This document shows positions 7,584 to 15,922 of a stretch of DNA of 64,000 nt, in pieces. Position 1 is the first letter of the stretch. Each line of letters opens with the position of its first letter. The notes under the pieces were generated by a model. That model searched no databases, was not told the DNA's origin, and was given only the letters and a program-made list of their open reading frames with translations. The stretch is from positions 337,321 to 401,320 of the forward strand of contig NZ_VNIK02000002.1 of assembly GCF_007785775.2 (NCBI RefSeq), in the 5' to 3' direction. Origin of the DNA: Flagellimonas hadalis (GTDB lineage: Bacteria > Bacteroidota > Bacteroidia > Flavobacteriales > Flavobacteriaceae). Position numbers and translations under genes: made by a program.

Positions 7584-9313
7584 AAACTCTTTGTCTTGGA
7601 CTGTAATGTTATCTTTTTCTGCATGACACTCCTCTCCTTCTTTTCGGAACAGGAGTCCACGGCATCAAAGGTCTGGACAAACAGGTTTTCCTCGCCGAGG
7701 ATATCAACGATTCCACTGCTGTACAATATATCCCTTGTGGGGCCTATGGCCGCTGCAATCATGAAATGGATACCCCTTTGCCTAAAGTCCAATATCAGGC
7801 GTTCCAACATGGCCGCTGCACTGCTGTCTATATAGTTGATGGGTTCCGCATTCAGGACAATGTATTTCAGGACAGGACCCTTTTTGGCCATTTGCCGATA
7901 GAGTTGCTTTTTGAAGTAATCCTTGTTCCCAAAATACAATTGGGCATCGAACCGTATGACCAGTTTGTCGGCATCCACTTCCACATCTCCCGAGAAACGG
8001 TCAATATTCTTGAAATAGTTGGTGCCCTTGATCCTTCCCAAGACCGCCATGTGCGGTTTGGATATTCGATACACCACCAGCATCAGGGACAGCAATACCC
8101 CGAACAGGATTCCCTCCATCAACCCGATGAAGAGCGTCATCAAGAAGGTGGCGGCCAGTAGCAGGAACTCGTCCTTTCTGTTTTTCCAGAGGGCCAAAGG
8201 GTATTGGATATCGATGAGGCCCATCACGGAAACGATGATTATGGCACCCAAGATCACCGCGGGTAGGTTATAGAACAAAGGGGTCAGGAAGAGCAGCACC
8301 CCTGCAATGATCAGGGTGCTAAAAATCAGGGACATTCCCGTTTTGGCACCGGCCTGATCGTTCACGGCGGTCCTTGAGAAACTTCCCGATACCGAAAAAG
8401 ACTGGAAAAACGAACCCAAAACATTGGAAAGGCCCAATGCCCGAAGTTCTTGATCGGCATCCAGTTCGTACTCCGGATGTTTTTCTTCGACCGTCTTGGC
8501 GATGGAAACGGATTCCATGAAGCCGAAAAGTGCCACGGTAATGGCAATGGGCATAAGCTGTCCTAGTTTGTCCCATTGGAACTCAGGGGCCTGAAAACCG
8601 GGAAGACCTTTTGGAATATTGCCAACAATGTGGATCCCCTTGGTTTCCAATCCGAAAATTACCACGGCCAAGATGCCAAGGACTACCATCAACAAGGGAA
8701 CCGGCAGTTTTTTATTGAACTTGTTCAACAGAAATATCAATACGATGGACCCCACACCCAACCCAAAGGTAAGCCAGTGAATGTATCCCAGGCTTCCGAT
8801 GATATTGGGAACAAGTTCATGTACCCTACTGGACTGCGCAAAGTTGGTGCCCAAGATATGGTTCAATTGTCCCAAGCTGATCAAAATGGCTGCGGCCGAT
8901 GTAAACCCACTGATGACCGGTTTGGACAAAAAGTTGACAAAGAACCCCATCCTGAAGATTCCCATCAAGAGTTGCAACCCCCCGATGAGCAGCGTCAAAA
9001 AAAGTACCGCTGCAATATAATCTTCCTCATTGAGCAACCGCAAGGCACCGACGCCCGTTGCGACCAATAAGGAATCCATGGCCACAGGGCCCACGGCCAA
9101 CTGTCGGGAAGTTCCCATCAAACCGTATACCAATTGTGGCACCAAAGCCGCATAGAGTCCATAAATAGGAGGCATTCCCGCTATCATGGCATAGGCCATC
9201 CCCTGGGGCACCAACATGATCCCCACGGTAATGCCCGCAGCGATGTCCCCGCGTAGCAATGCCTTGTTATAGGTGGCCATCCAAGATAAAAATGGGAAGA
9301 ACCGTTTGATCAT
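7580..9313 (-). CDS. SulP family inorganic anion transporter with STAS domain
   Basis: The product is 577 residues from the ATG at 9313 (MIKRFFPFLSWM). The membrane part (about 10-420) has the SulP signature around GITVGIMLVPQGMAYAMIAG and many helices. A cytosolic STAS domain (about 440-550) carries IDSSAAAMLERL. SulP proteins carry sulfate, bicarbonate or related anions. The sulfur context favours sulfate or another sulfur oxyanion, by import or export of the sulfite oxidation product. The start was chosen because the TATTTTTG box (9329-9336) and Crp/Fnr-type site lie just upstream; a start 39 nt earlier would bury the promoter box. Confidence 0.9.
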   Translation of the reverse strand: MIKRFFPFLSWMATYNKALLRGDIAAGITVGIMLVPQGMAYAMIAGMPPIYGLYAALVPQLVYGLMGTSRQLAVGPVAMDSLLVATGVGALRLLNEEDYIAAVLFLTLLIGGLQLLMGIFRMGFFVNFLSKPVISGFTSAAAILISLGQLNHILGTNFAQSSRVHELVPNIIGSLGYIHWLTFGLGVGSIVLIFLLNKFNKKLPVPLLMVVLGILAVVIFGLETKGIHIVGNIPKGLPGFQAPEFQWDKLGQLMPIAITVALFGFMESVSIAKTVEEKHPEYELDADQELRALGLSNVLGSFFQSFSVSGSFSRTAVNDQAGAKTGMSLIFSTLIIAGVLLFLTPLFYNLPAVILGAIIIVSVMGLIDIQYPLALWKNRKDEFLLLAATFLMTLFIGLMEGILFGVLLSLMLVVYRISKPHMAVLGRIKGTNYFKNIDRFSGDVEVDADKLVIRFDAQLYFGNKDYFKKQLYRQMAKKGPVLKYIVLNAEPINYIDSSAAAMLERLILDFRQRGIHFMIAAAIGPTRDILYSSGIVDILGEENLFVQTFDAVDSCSEKKERSVMQKKITLQSKTKSL

Positions 9314-9328
9314 GCGGTGGATTTTATA

Positions 9329-9372
9329 CAAAAATAGGTTGTCTCGGGACAACCCTTGGTAACTTAAGGAAC
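9329..9372 (-). promoter_or_regulatory. Promoter and Crp/Fnr-type site of the sulP gene
   Basis: A degenerate site, read on the plus strand as GTAAC-TTAA-GGAAC (9359-9372), lies exactly 22 nt from TATTTTTG on the minus strand (9329-9336). The 22-nt gap is filled by a second inverted repeat, GGTTGTC-TCGG-GACAACC (9337-9354), which covers the -33 region. It could bind another regulator or form a hairpin. The ATG is 15 nt after the -7 box. Confidence 0.5.
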
Positions 9373-9376
9373 AAAG

Positions 9377-10009
9377 TTAGAGATCTATGACCTGGATGTA
9401 GCTTCTGTGCAGCACCAGTTTTTTCATTTTTTCGAGCTTTTTCAACAATCTGGAAACCACGACCCTTGAGGTGTGCAGGTCATAGGCAATCTCCTGATGG
9501 GTGCTGTGTATCTTGTTGTCGTTGGTCACCTCCACCTTTTTTTTGAGGTAGTCCACCAAACGTTGGTCCAAGTTCTTGAAGGCAATGCTGTCCACGGTCT
9601 GCAACAACTCGTTCAGACGGTTGTGGTAGCTTTCGAAAACGTAGTTGCGCCATCCTTTGTACTTGCCCATCCATTCTTCCATTTTCTGCACAGGAACCAT
9701 CACAATGCTGGTATCGATCTCGGCAATGGCCCTGATCTCGCTCTTGGTCTGTCCCATACAGCAGGCCATGGTGACCGAACAGGTCTCCCCTTGTTCCAGA
9801 TAGTACAAAAGCAGTTCGTCCCCTTCCTCATCTTCCCTAAGGACCTTTATGGCCCCGGACAACAATAGGGGTATGCTCCTGATGTACTGGCCAATATCCA
9901 TGATGGTCTCGCCCGCTGGCACTTCCACTAGTTTTCCTACTTCCAAAATCTCCTCCAACAGTGGTTGTTCAAAATGTCCCCGAAAAGTTTCTAAAAGTTC
10001 TTCTTTCAT
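9377..10009 (-). CDS. Crp/Fnr family transcriptional regulator
   Basis: The 210-residue protein has a cyclic-nucleotide-binding-like beta-barrel (about 20-120), a long dimer helix and a C-terminal winged helix (about 145-205). The recognition helix is LHTSRVVVSRLLKKLEK, which keeps the S-R pair seen in FNR but lacks its Glu209 equivalent. There is no N-terminal Fe-S cysteine cluster; instead C77, C83 and C84 sit together in ETCSVTMACCMG, a possible thiol or persulfide sensor. It is the obvious candidate to bind the GTAAC-N4-GTTAC sites in front of the neighbouring sulfur genes. A half-site GGTAAC lies at 10032-10037, 24 nt before its own start, hinting at autoregulation. Confidence 0.9.
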   Translation of the reverse strand: MKEELLETFRGHFEQPLLEEILEVGKLVEVPAGETIMDIGQYIRSIPLLLSGAIKVLREDEEGDELLLYYLEQGETCSVTMACCMGQTKSEIRAIAEIDTSIVMVPVQKMEEWMGKYKGWRNYVFESYHNRLNELLQTVDSIAFKNLDQRLVDYLKKKVEVTNDNKIHSTHQEIAYDLHTSRVVVSRLLKKLEKMKKLVLHRSYIQVIDL

Positions 10010-10082
10010 GGTGTAGAAATCGCCCTCCTAAGGTAACCATTTTGAAAAAAAGATCGGCTGTTTTCGCATTCCCATCAATTGT

Positions 10083-10110
10083 AAGGCCCATACCTTAAGG
10101 TATGGGCCTT
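10083..10110. other. 28-bp perfect palindrome at the operon end
   Basis: AAGGCCCATACC (10083-10094) and GGTATGGGCCTT (10099-10110) flank TTAA, so the whole 28 bp is self-complementary. It lies 37 nt beyond the stop of the last phosphonate-operon gene and upstream of the Crp/Fnr gene. There is no T-run on either side, so it is not a standard terminator. It may be a processing or stability hairpin, or a dimeric binding site. Confidence 0.6.
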
Positions 10111-10146
10111 GAACATACTAATTAACTGAAATAAAACCTACTTAAA

Positions 10147-11220
10147 CTATAGCTTTAGGGGCGACCCTTCCATTTCTTTGGGAACAGGAACGTCCAATAA
10201 GTTCAATATGGTGGGTGCAATCTGGTTGGAATGCAACTGTTCTTCTTGTTTTACCTCGCCCAAGGCTTTGACCCCCTTTCCAAAAGTGACCACCCAGACC
10301 TCATTGGCCCCTTTGATATCACTCCCATGGCTTCTCCAGGTATCCAAAGGCTCGGTTCCCCTGCCGTGGTCGGTAGTGATGATAAAAACCGTTTGCCCTT
10401 TATAAAAATCATCCTGTTGGGTAAAGTCCCATAGCTCCTTGATCAAAGCATCTGTGTTGTGGGCCGATTTCAGATACGCTTGATAATCGCCATCGTGGGC
10501 GAAGTCATCCGTTTCCCCATAAGAGACAAATACCAGCTTCGGATGCGCTTTTTTCATGTGCTCCAAGGCATAGTGATGGGTGAAGGCATCCAAACGAACG
10601 CTGCCCCAAGGACTTGGAATTTGAACCTGAAGTTGGTTCAGGAATTTTTCCCTTTCGGTGAGATTTTCGGTGGCCGTTTCAAAACCGGCATTCACAGGAA
10701 CACCGGAACGCTCCTCGTTGATGATGGACGGAAACACATCCCAACTGCCAAAGGCGGCCACTTTATCCTTGCCCTTCGGGGTGTTATTGTAGCGTTCCAA
10801 AATGGTGGTATTGGGATTGGGCACCTTATCATTGCTGCGGATGTTCTTGTCATCGGCAGCCCCGGTCAGGATTTCGTTGTAGCCCGGATAGGAAAACCAC
10901 ATCTTGTTGGTCAGGTCCACTTTGCTGCCCAAGTTCCTGTTGCCATGCAACTGGCCCATTTTGGACACTTGGGTCCAGAAAAAAGGCATCAGGACCTCTC
11001 TTCGTTCTTGGGGAGTTTCTTCCCAAAAAGCCTCCTTTAGCGCATCTACTTCATGAACGTACTCCTTGTTGCCAATCAATAACGGATCGGCACCCGTGAA
11101 GAGTTCCTGCCAACGGTAACCGTCCAAAGTGATCAGAATGACCTTGGTATCGGAATCTTGTGCATTGATCTTTAGAAAAGCTGTCAAGGTAGCCATCAAA
11201 AGTAAAATCTTGTTTTTCAT
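10147..11220 (-). CDS. Secreted alkaline-phosphatase-superfamily phosphohydrolase
   Basis: The 357-residue protein has a signal peptide (MKNKILLLMATLTAFLKINA) and an alkaline phosphatase/sulfatase/NPP fold. The metal ligands are in ITLDGYRWQ, ETDDFAHDGD and TTDHGRG, and the likely nucleophile is the serine in FSYPGYNEILTG. It would hydrolyse a phosphate or phosphonate ester, or possibly a sulfate ester, in the periplasm. It is the last gene of the SusC-to-phosphatase operon, 2 nt after the metallophosphatase gene. Its company with PbfA suggests it prepares an organophosphonate substrate; that is inference. Confidence 0.8.
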   Translation of the reverse strand: MKNKILLLMATLTAFLKINAQDSDTKVILITLDGYRWQELFTGADPLLIGNKEYVHEVDALKEAFWEETPQERREVLMPFFWTQVSKMGQLHGNRNLGSKVDLTNKMWFSYPGYNEILTGAADDKNIRSNDKVPNPNTTILERYNNTPKGKDKVAAFGSWDVFPSIINEERSGVPVNAGFETATENLTEREKFLNQLQVQIPSPWGSVRLDAFTHHYALEHMKKAHPKLVFVSYGETDDFAHDGDYQAYLKSAHNTDALIKELWDFTQQDDFYKGQTVFIITTDHGRGTEPLDTWRSHGSDIKGANEVWVVTFGKGVKALGEVKQEEQLHSNQIAPTILNLLDVPVPKEMEGSPLKL

Positions 11221-11222
11221 TT

Positions 11223-12812
11223 TTATTTGGTTTTAAATGATGCTGTTTCGGACCAATCGCTCCAATTGAGGTTTTGGTCACGGTAACGGACCCTCCAATA
11301 ATAGGTGGTTCCGGGTTTCAAGCGTTTCGTCCTTTCATCGGTAAGATCGTCATTTTTTTGACGGTCTTCTTCATAATACCAGTTTTCATGTTGCTTCCAA
11401 CTGTCCAAGGCCAATTTTTCAAAACCCTTGGTTTCGGAAACCTGCCAATGGGCGGCAGCGTGGAAAGCCCCATTGGTCGGACTTGAAAATTCCCCAGCTT
11501 TCAGCATCGTAAATTCACCTTCAACCTCTGCACCGATTGCAGGCGAAATCACTTTGGGGGTTTCGGGTTTCTTTTCCAATTTCCAAATGGTAATGCTATC
11601 GCGAAGCTCATTGTCCCTAAACTTGGATTCATTGCCACGACTGATCCGTTTGATGGTAAATTTGGGGTCGTTTCGGTTGCCGTCCACTTCCACCATCACG
11701 AAACCATATTCGTCTTGGGTGACGGTGAACTCATCGTAATCCCTGCCTTCGAATTCGCCCCAGTTGTCGATGGCTCCACCTGCGGAGGCCACATTGATCC
11801 ATAAATGTTTATGGTCCTTGGATTGTCCACGGGAATATCCGTGTGTATGGCCAAAAAAGTGAACACTCGGTTTTCCGGTCTTTGTGGAGAATTCCTCCAG
11901 CATTTTGACCACTTTTCCCGTGGATTCTTCTTCCCCTGGAATCCAAAGCTCCGATTTGTGGGGATGGTGGAGTTGGGCAAACACAAAATCGATGTTGTCG
12001 TTCGTTTCCGTTTCGGCCAGGACCTTTTCCAGCCACTGGTATTGATCTTTCAAATCCCGATACCCTTCGTTGGAGTTGAGTCCGATCACACGGGTATTGC
12101 CGTAATCCTTGTACCACCAATGTTCCGCAAAGGCAGGGGTGCCGTTTTCGGGCAGGCTGAAATATTTGAAGTAAAAAATGGAGTTGCGTTCGTGGTTGCC
12201 CAATACGGGATATACGGGCACTTCGGCAAACAATTTTTGGGCCGGGTCAAAAAAGTGTTCCTTCCACTGGTAGTATTCGCTTCCGCTGGACACCAAATCC
12301 CCCGGAATCATCACCATGGCCAAATTATCGGGCAATTTGCCGCCATATTCCTTTTCCAAATAGTGGAGCACGCCTTGATTGACCACTTCTGAAAATTTGT
12401 TCGGGTTTTGGCCATCGTATTGCATATCGCTCATGGCGACAATGTTGAACGATTCCTCATCACTGGCAAACGGTGGTGTTTTGAATTGATAAATATCCGA
12501 TTGGGCCTTTCCCGTTCTCACCCGATAGAAGTATTCCGTAAAGCGTTCCAAACCTGTCAACTTAACGGTATGGACCCTAGAATCCGAAAAGTTGACCCCC
12601 TCGGCCTTGCCTTGGGCCTTTTTACCCAATTTTGGCGAAGTTCCGTATTCCACGATGCTTTCTTCGCCCTGGGTGGTCTCCCACATGATGGTGATGGAAT
12701 GGGGCTCGGCATCCTGCAGATAGGGCTGAATCAACATCTTTGGCTCCGTTTGGGCCATGATTGGGGCAATGCCCACAAATAGGTAGATCAGTAGTTGGTT
12801 GATTTTTTTCAT
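11223..12812 (-). CDS. Purple acid phosphatase-like metallophosphoesterase with fibronectin-type domains
   Basis: The 529-residue secreted protein has a signal peptide to about residue 20 and an N-terminal PAP-type fibronectin-III domain (about 25-115). A calcineurin-like phosphoesterase domain (about 125-385) follows, with the dinuclear-metal motifs MSDMQYDG, PGDLVSSG, LGNHERN, LHHPH and GHTHGYS. A second beta-sandwich fills about 430-529. It should remove phosphate from esters outside the cytoplasmic membrane. Its start codon shares one base with the stop of the aminotransferase-fold gene upstream, so translation of the two is coupled. Confidence 0.85.
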   Translation of the reverse strand: MKKINQLLIYLFVGIAPIMAQTEPKMLIQPYLQDAEPHSITIMWETTQGEESIVEYGTSPKLGKKAQGKAEGVNFSDSRVHTVKLTGLERFTEYFYRVRTGKAQSDIYQFKTPPFASDEESFNIVAMSDMQYDGQNPNKFSEVVNQGVLHYLEKEYGGKLPDNLAMVMIPGDLVSSGSEYYQWKEHFFDPAQKLFAEVPVYPVLGNHERNSIFYFKYFSLPENGTPAFAEHWWYKDYGNTRVIGLNSNEGYRDLKDQYQWLEKVLAETETNDNIDFVFAQLHHPHKSELWIPGEEESTGKVVKMLEEFSTKTGKPSVHFFGHTHGYSRGQSKDHKHLWINVASAGGAIDNWGEFEGRDYDEFTVTQDEYGFVMVEVDGNRNDPKFTIKRISRGNESKFRDNELRDSITIWKLEKKPETPKVISPAIGAEVEGEFTMLKAGEFSSPTNGAFHAAAHWQVSETKGFEKLALDSWKQHENWYYEEDRQKNDDLTDERTKRLKPGTTYYWRVRYRDQNLNWSDWSETASFKTK

Positions 12813-14173
12813 CAGGCTATGGCGTTTGTTTTTAAAAAGGCTTCGTTCAATATCTCCAGAGCTTTTTCCAGTTCTTCCCTGGAAATGGTCAAGGGCGGGG
12901 AAAGTTGCAGTACGTTTCCTTTGGAAACCTTGAAGCTCAACCCGTTCTTAAGGCATTCGTACATGATTTCCTCGGCTTCGGCGGTCGCTTTTTCCTTGGT
13001 GGTCCGATTGGTCACCAACTCGATGCCCCATAAAAGCCCGACTCCACGAACATCTCCAATTAGGGAGTATTTTCGATGCATTTTGTAAAGGGCCTTTTTC
13101 ATGAATTCCTCGTCTGCCTTTACTTTTTGCAATAAATTTTCTTCTTCGATGATTTCCAAAAGGGTCAATCCGGCCACTGAGCCCAACGGGCTTTTTTCAT
13201 GGGTGTAGTGCCCCAAGGAAATGTGTCCGAACCGATTGTACTCTTCACGGGTGACAATGGCTGCTTGGGGAACAATACCCCCGCCAAGGCCTTTGCCCAA
13301 ACAGAGAATGTCCGGTTCAATACCGAAAAGTTCGTAAGCGAACATTTTTCCGGTACGCCCGAAGGCAATCGGAATTTCATCCAAAATCAACAGCACCCCA
13401 TACTTGTCACAAAGTTCGCGGGCTCCTTGCCAATAGGTTGCGGATGGGATCTGCACATCGGTGTTGCGAATGGTCTCGGCCAAAAAGGCACCGATCTCAT
13501 CGTCTTTGGACAATACATGCTCCAAATATTCCAAGGCTTTCTCCTCGTTCCCTTCAAAAATACCGCGATAGGTTATGGGGGGCGGAATGCGTTCCACACC
13601 GGGCATCAACGGCCCCATGTGTTCTTGAAAAATGGATTCCCCGCCCACGCTGATGGCATCCAAATTGGCCCCATGGAACGAATCCCAAAAAGAAACCACC
13701 TTGTGTTTTCCAGTCACTGCACGGGCCAGTTTCAACGCAATGCTGATAGACGAGCTGCCATTTGGGGTAAGCAAAATACGGTTCAGGCCTTTTGGAGTGT
13801 AGGAAGTCAGTTTCTCCGCAAACTGAATGGCTTTTTCATTGGTGTATCTTCGGGTGGAAAACGTGAGTTCCTGAAGTTGTCCCATGAGCGCACTTACCAT
13901 TTTGGGATGGGAAAACCCTACTTGATGCACGTTGTTGCCATGAAAATCCAGGTAACGCTTCCCCGAAATACTCTCCAAATAGGAGCCTTCGCAATTTTTT
14001 AAAACATCCAAACATGGGGTGGACATGGATTGGTGCAAAAAGTACTTCGCATCCTTTTCCAACAGTTCCTTGGTCTGGTCGTTCACTTCTTCCTTTAACC
14101 ATTCTCCCCTTGCAGAGGTAAGGTTGATGTCGCCTTCCACAACAGATTCTGCGTTGTGCCTATCGTGCTTCAT
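12812..14173 (-). CDS. pbfA: Class III PLP enzyme, probable (R)-1-hydroxy-2-aminoethylphosphonate ammonia-lyase
   Basis: The 453-residue cytosolic protein has the class III aminotransferase fold. It carries the PLP-lysine motif LCLGKGLGGG, the cofactor aspartate in LILDEIPIAFGRTG, and the N-terminal signature HQSMSTPCLDVL...DFHGNNVHQVGFSHP that I associate with PbfA proteins of phosphonate clusters. PbfA converts (R)-1-hydroxy-2-aminoethylphosphonate to phosphonoacetaldehyde and ammonia. A phosphonatase-like hydrolase and an HpnW-type oxidase lie 8 kb away. It is the only cytosolic enzyme in an operon of secreted phosphatases and SusCD. An alternative is an ordinary aminotransferase of another amine; the cluster makes that less likely. 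Confidence 0.75.
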   Translation of the reverse strand: MKHDRHNAESVVEGDINLTSARGEWLKEEVNDQTKELLEKDAKYFLHQSMSTPCLDVLKNCEGSYLESISGKRYLDFHGNNVHQVGFSHPKMVSALMGQLQELTFSTRRYTNEKAIQFAEKLTSYTPKGLNRILLTPNGSSSISIALKLARAVTGKHKVVSFWDSFHGANLDAISVGGESIFQEHMGPLMPGVERIPPPITYRGIFEGNEEKALEYLEHVLSKDDEIGAFLAETIRNTDVQIPSATYWQGARELCDKYGVLLILDEIPIAFGRTGKMFAYELFGIEPDILCLGKGLGGGIVPQAAIVTREEYNRFGHISLGHYTHEKSPLGSVAGLTLLEIIEEENLLQKVKADEEFMKKALYKMHRKYSLIGDVRGVGLLWGIELVTNRTTKEKATAEAEEIMYECLKNGLSFKVSKGNVLQLSPPLTISREELEKALEILNEAFLKTNAIA

Positions 14174-14187
14174 ATGGTTGATTTATG

Positions 14188-15846
14188 CTATTTTTCCCTG
14201 TACAAATGATTAGCGGGAATGATCTGCTTGGGAATAGTGGCACCTTGGTATTTCACATCCAAATGGTAGCCTCCCCCACCGTTAAAATATTCAATCCTGA
14301 TCAAATGTTTGCCTTTGGTCAATTCCACACCCTCTCCACGCTCCATAACACCATGGTCGCCGTCGTTGTCCACCACTAATTTTCCATCCACATAGAGTTT
14401 GCTACCGTCATCGCTGTTGGTGAAAAACCCATATTTCCCTTCTTCGGGGATGTCCAAATAACTTTCCAGCACCAAGGCCACCTGCTCTTGTTGCACATCT
14501 TCCGTCAATATCGCTTTGGGGGAGAATTCTGTCACAAATCCTTCTTTTACAGGTTTCAAGGTAGAGAAATCGGGTAATTTGTCCATCCTTTCGCCATAAT
14601 ACATGGTATAGGCAACGGGGTCTTCTTTGGTTTCTGGGACCAGCCTGAAATTGGCCTCCGCAATGGTGCTCACCAATTGCCCTTCTTGAAAAATCCCGGC
14701 TTTGACAATCTCGGTTTGCTTCAAATAGAAGGTATCTTGATATGTTTTGCTGCTTTCTAGGGTCGGAACGGCGTTGCCCATCGTGTACCTGATTTCACCC
14801 AAATTGTTGGGGTTTTGCATCACCACGGCAACCGAATCTGCCTTGAAAACACCTCCTGCAGGTTCAAAATGGCCTGCATCGGGAAGGATCTTGGGTTGGG
14901 CAATCAGTTCTTTTCGTTTATAGATCAAATTGGGCTTTTCATTGCCAATAAAAGCTCCTTTTACGGGCCTCCCTATCCAAGATTGTGGTGTTTGCAGTCC
15001 CATGGCATAGGCCACAGTCGGTGCATTGTCAAATTGGTACACGGTTTCCTCAATTTCGTACCCCTTTTTGATGCCTGCCCCAAAAAGAATGAAGGGAATC
15101 TCCATTTCGGCCAGACTTTCGCCCCCATGTCCAAAACCGATTCCACCGTGATCCGCAGAAACGATGAATAGGGTCTTTTCAAAAATACCTGCTTGTTTCG
15201 TGGCATTGACAATCTCGGCAATCAAGGAGTCTGCCTTTTCCACAGATCTGTAATATTCAGGGCTGCCATGGCCCAGGGCGTGACCTGCATGATCCACATG
15301 GTCCAAATGCACAAAAGTGAATTTTGGGGTGTGTTCTTTGATATACTTTACCGCCTGTTGTGTGGTATTGTCCTCGTGGTCCCCATCAATGTCAAAATCC
15401 ACATCTTCTTTTTCAAACAAACGCCCAAATCCATCCCAATCGTAAATGGCCCCTACATGGGCTTCGGGCTGTTGGTCATGGAACAAGGTGAAAATGGTGG
15501 GAAAGGTTCCATTTTTTGTTGCCACTACGGGGGGCAACTGGTGGTCGAACTTTTCCCAACCATTCGAGGTGATGCCATGCTGTTCGGTATCGGCCCCCAT
15601 GATCATACTGGCCCAATTGGGACTGGAGCTTGAGGGCAACACCGAACGGGCATGCATGGTGGCCGCTCCGTTTTGGATCATGGAATCCATCATGGGTGTA
15701 TGTGCCCTTTGAATGCCATTGGGACTCATCCCATCCACACCAATGATCACAATGTGTTGTATATCAGGTCGATTATCGGTAGTTCGAGAACAGGCCAATA
15801 AAAACACCATTACCAAACCGATCGCAAAAAATACATTCTTTATCAT
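14188..15846 (-). CDS. NPP-type phosphodiesterase lipoprotein with C-terminal PA14-like domain
   Basis: The 552-residue protein begins with a signal and lipobox FLLACS, so it is a lipoprotein. An alkaline-phosphatase/NPP-type domain (about 28-330) has the motifs VIIGVDGMSPNG, SSSPNWASMIMG (nucleophile region), LDHVDHAGHALGHG and VSADHGGIGFGHGG. The C-terminal part (about 425-552) resembles a PA14 carbohydrate-binding module (GKYGFFTNSDDGSKLYVDG). This build suggests cleavage of phospho- or phosphonodiesters on a glycan or lipid at the cell surface. It lies between SusD and PbfA in the same operon, after an intercistronic hairpin. Confidence 0.82.
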   Translation of the reverse strand: MIKNVFFAIGLVMVFLLACSRTTDNRPDIQHIVIIGVDGMSPNGIQRAHTPMMDSMIQNGAATMHARSVLPSSSSPNWASMIMGADTEQHGITSNGWEKFDHQLPPVVATKNGTFPTIFTLFHDQQPEAHVGAIYDWDGFGRLFEKEDVDFDIDGDHEDNTTQQAVKYIKEHTPKFTFVHLDHVDHAGHALGHGSPEYYRSVEKADSLIAEIVNATKQAGIFEKTLFIVSADHGGIGFGHGGESLAEMEIPFILFGAGIKKGYEIEETVYQFDNAPTVAYAMGLQTPQSWIGRPVKGAFIGNEKPNLIYKRKELIAQPKILPDAGHFEPAGGVFKADSVAVVMQNPNNLGEIRYTMGNAVPTLESSKTYQDTFYLKQTEIVKAGIFQEGQLVSTIAEANFRLVPETKEDPVAYTMYYGERMDKLPDFSTLKPVKEGFVTEFSPKAILTEDVQQEQVALVLESYLDIPEEGKYGFFTNSDDGSKLYVDGKLVVDNDGDHGVMERGEGVELTKGKHLIRIEYFNGGGGYHLDVKYQGATIPKQIIPANHLYREK

Positions 15847-15866
15847 GTGATTTTATTTTAACAACA

Positions 15867-15894
15867 ATGGCTGCCCCGTTTCCAGGGCAACCAT
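15867..15894 (-). other. Intercistronic hairpin between susD and the NPP gene
   Basis: On the minus strand ATGGTTGCCC (15885-15894) pairs with GGGCAGCCAT (15867-15876) with one G-U pair around an 8-nt loop. The region after it is only moderately T-rich. It probably trims or dampens the message so that SusCD is made in excess over the downstream enzymes. Confidence 0.5.
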
Positions 15895-15922
15895 TTGTCG
15901 GTTATTTAATGGTCAAATCGTT

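Noticed and set aside
9337..9354. GGTTGTC-TCGG-GACAACC as the Crp/Fnr operator of sulP
   Set aside because: Its arms do not match GTAAC/GTTAC and it fills the -33 spacer. The degenerate site at 9359-9372 has the correct 22-nt gap, so the repeat was kept only as a separate element.
13199..14002. A 267-codon open frame antisense to the PbfA-like gene
   Set aside because: It is fully inside a well-supported class III PLP enzyme gene on the other strand and has no domain signature.
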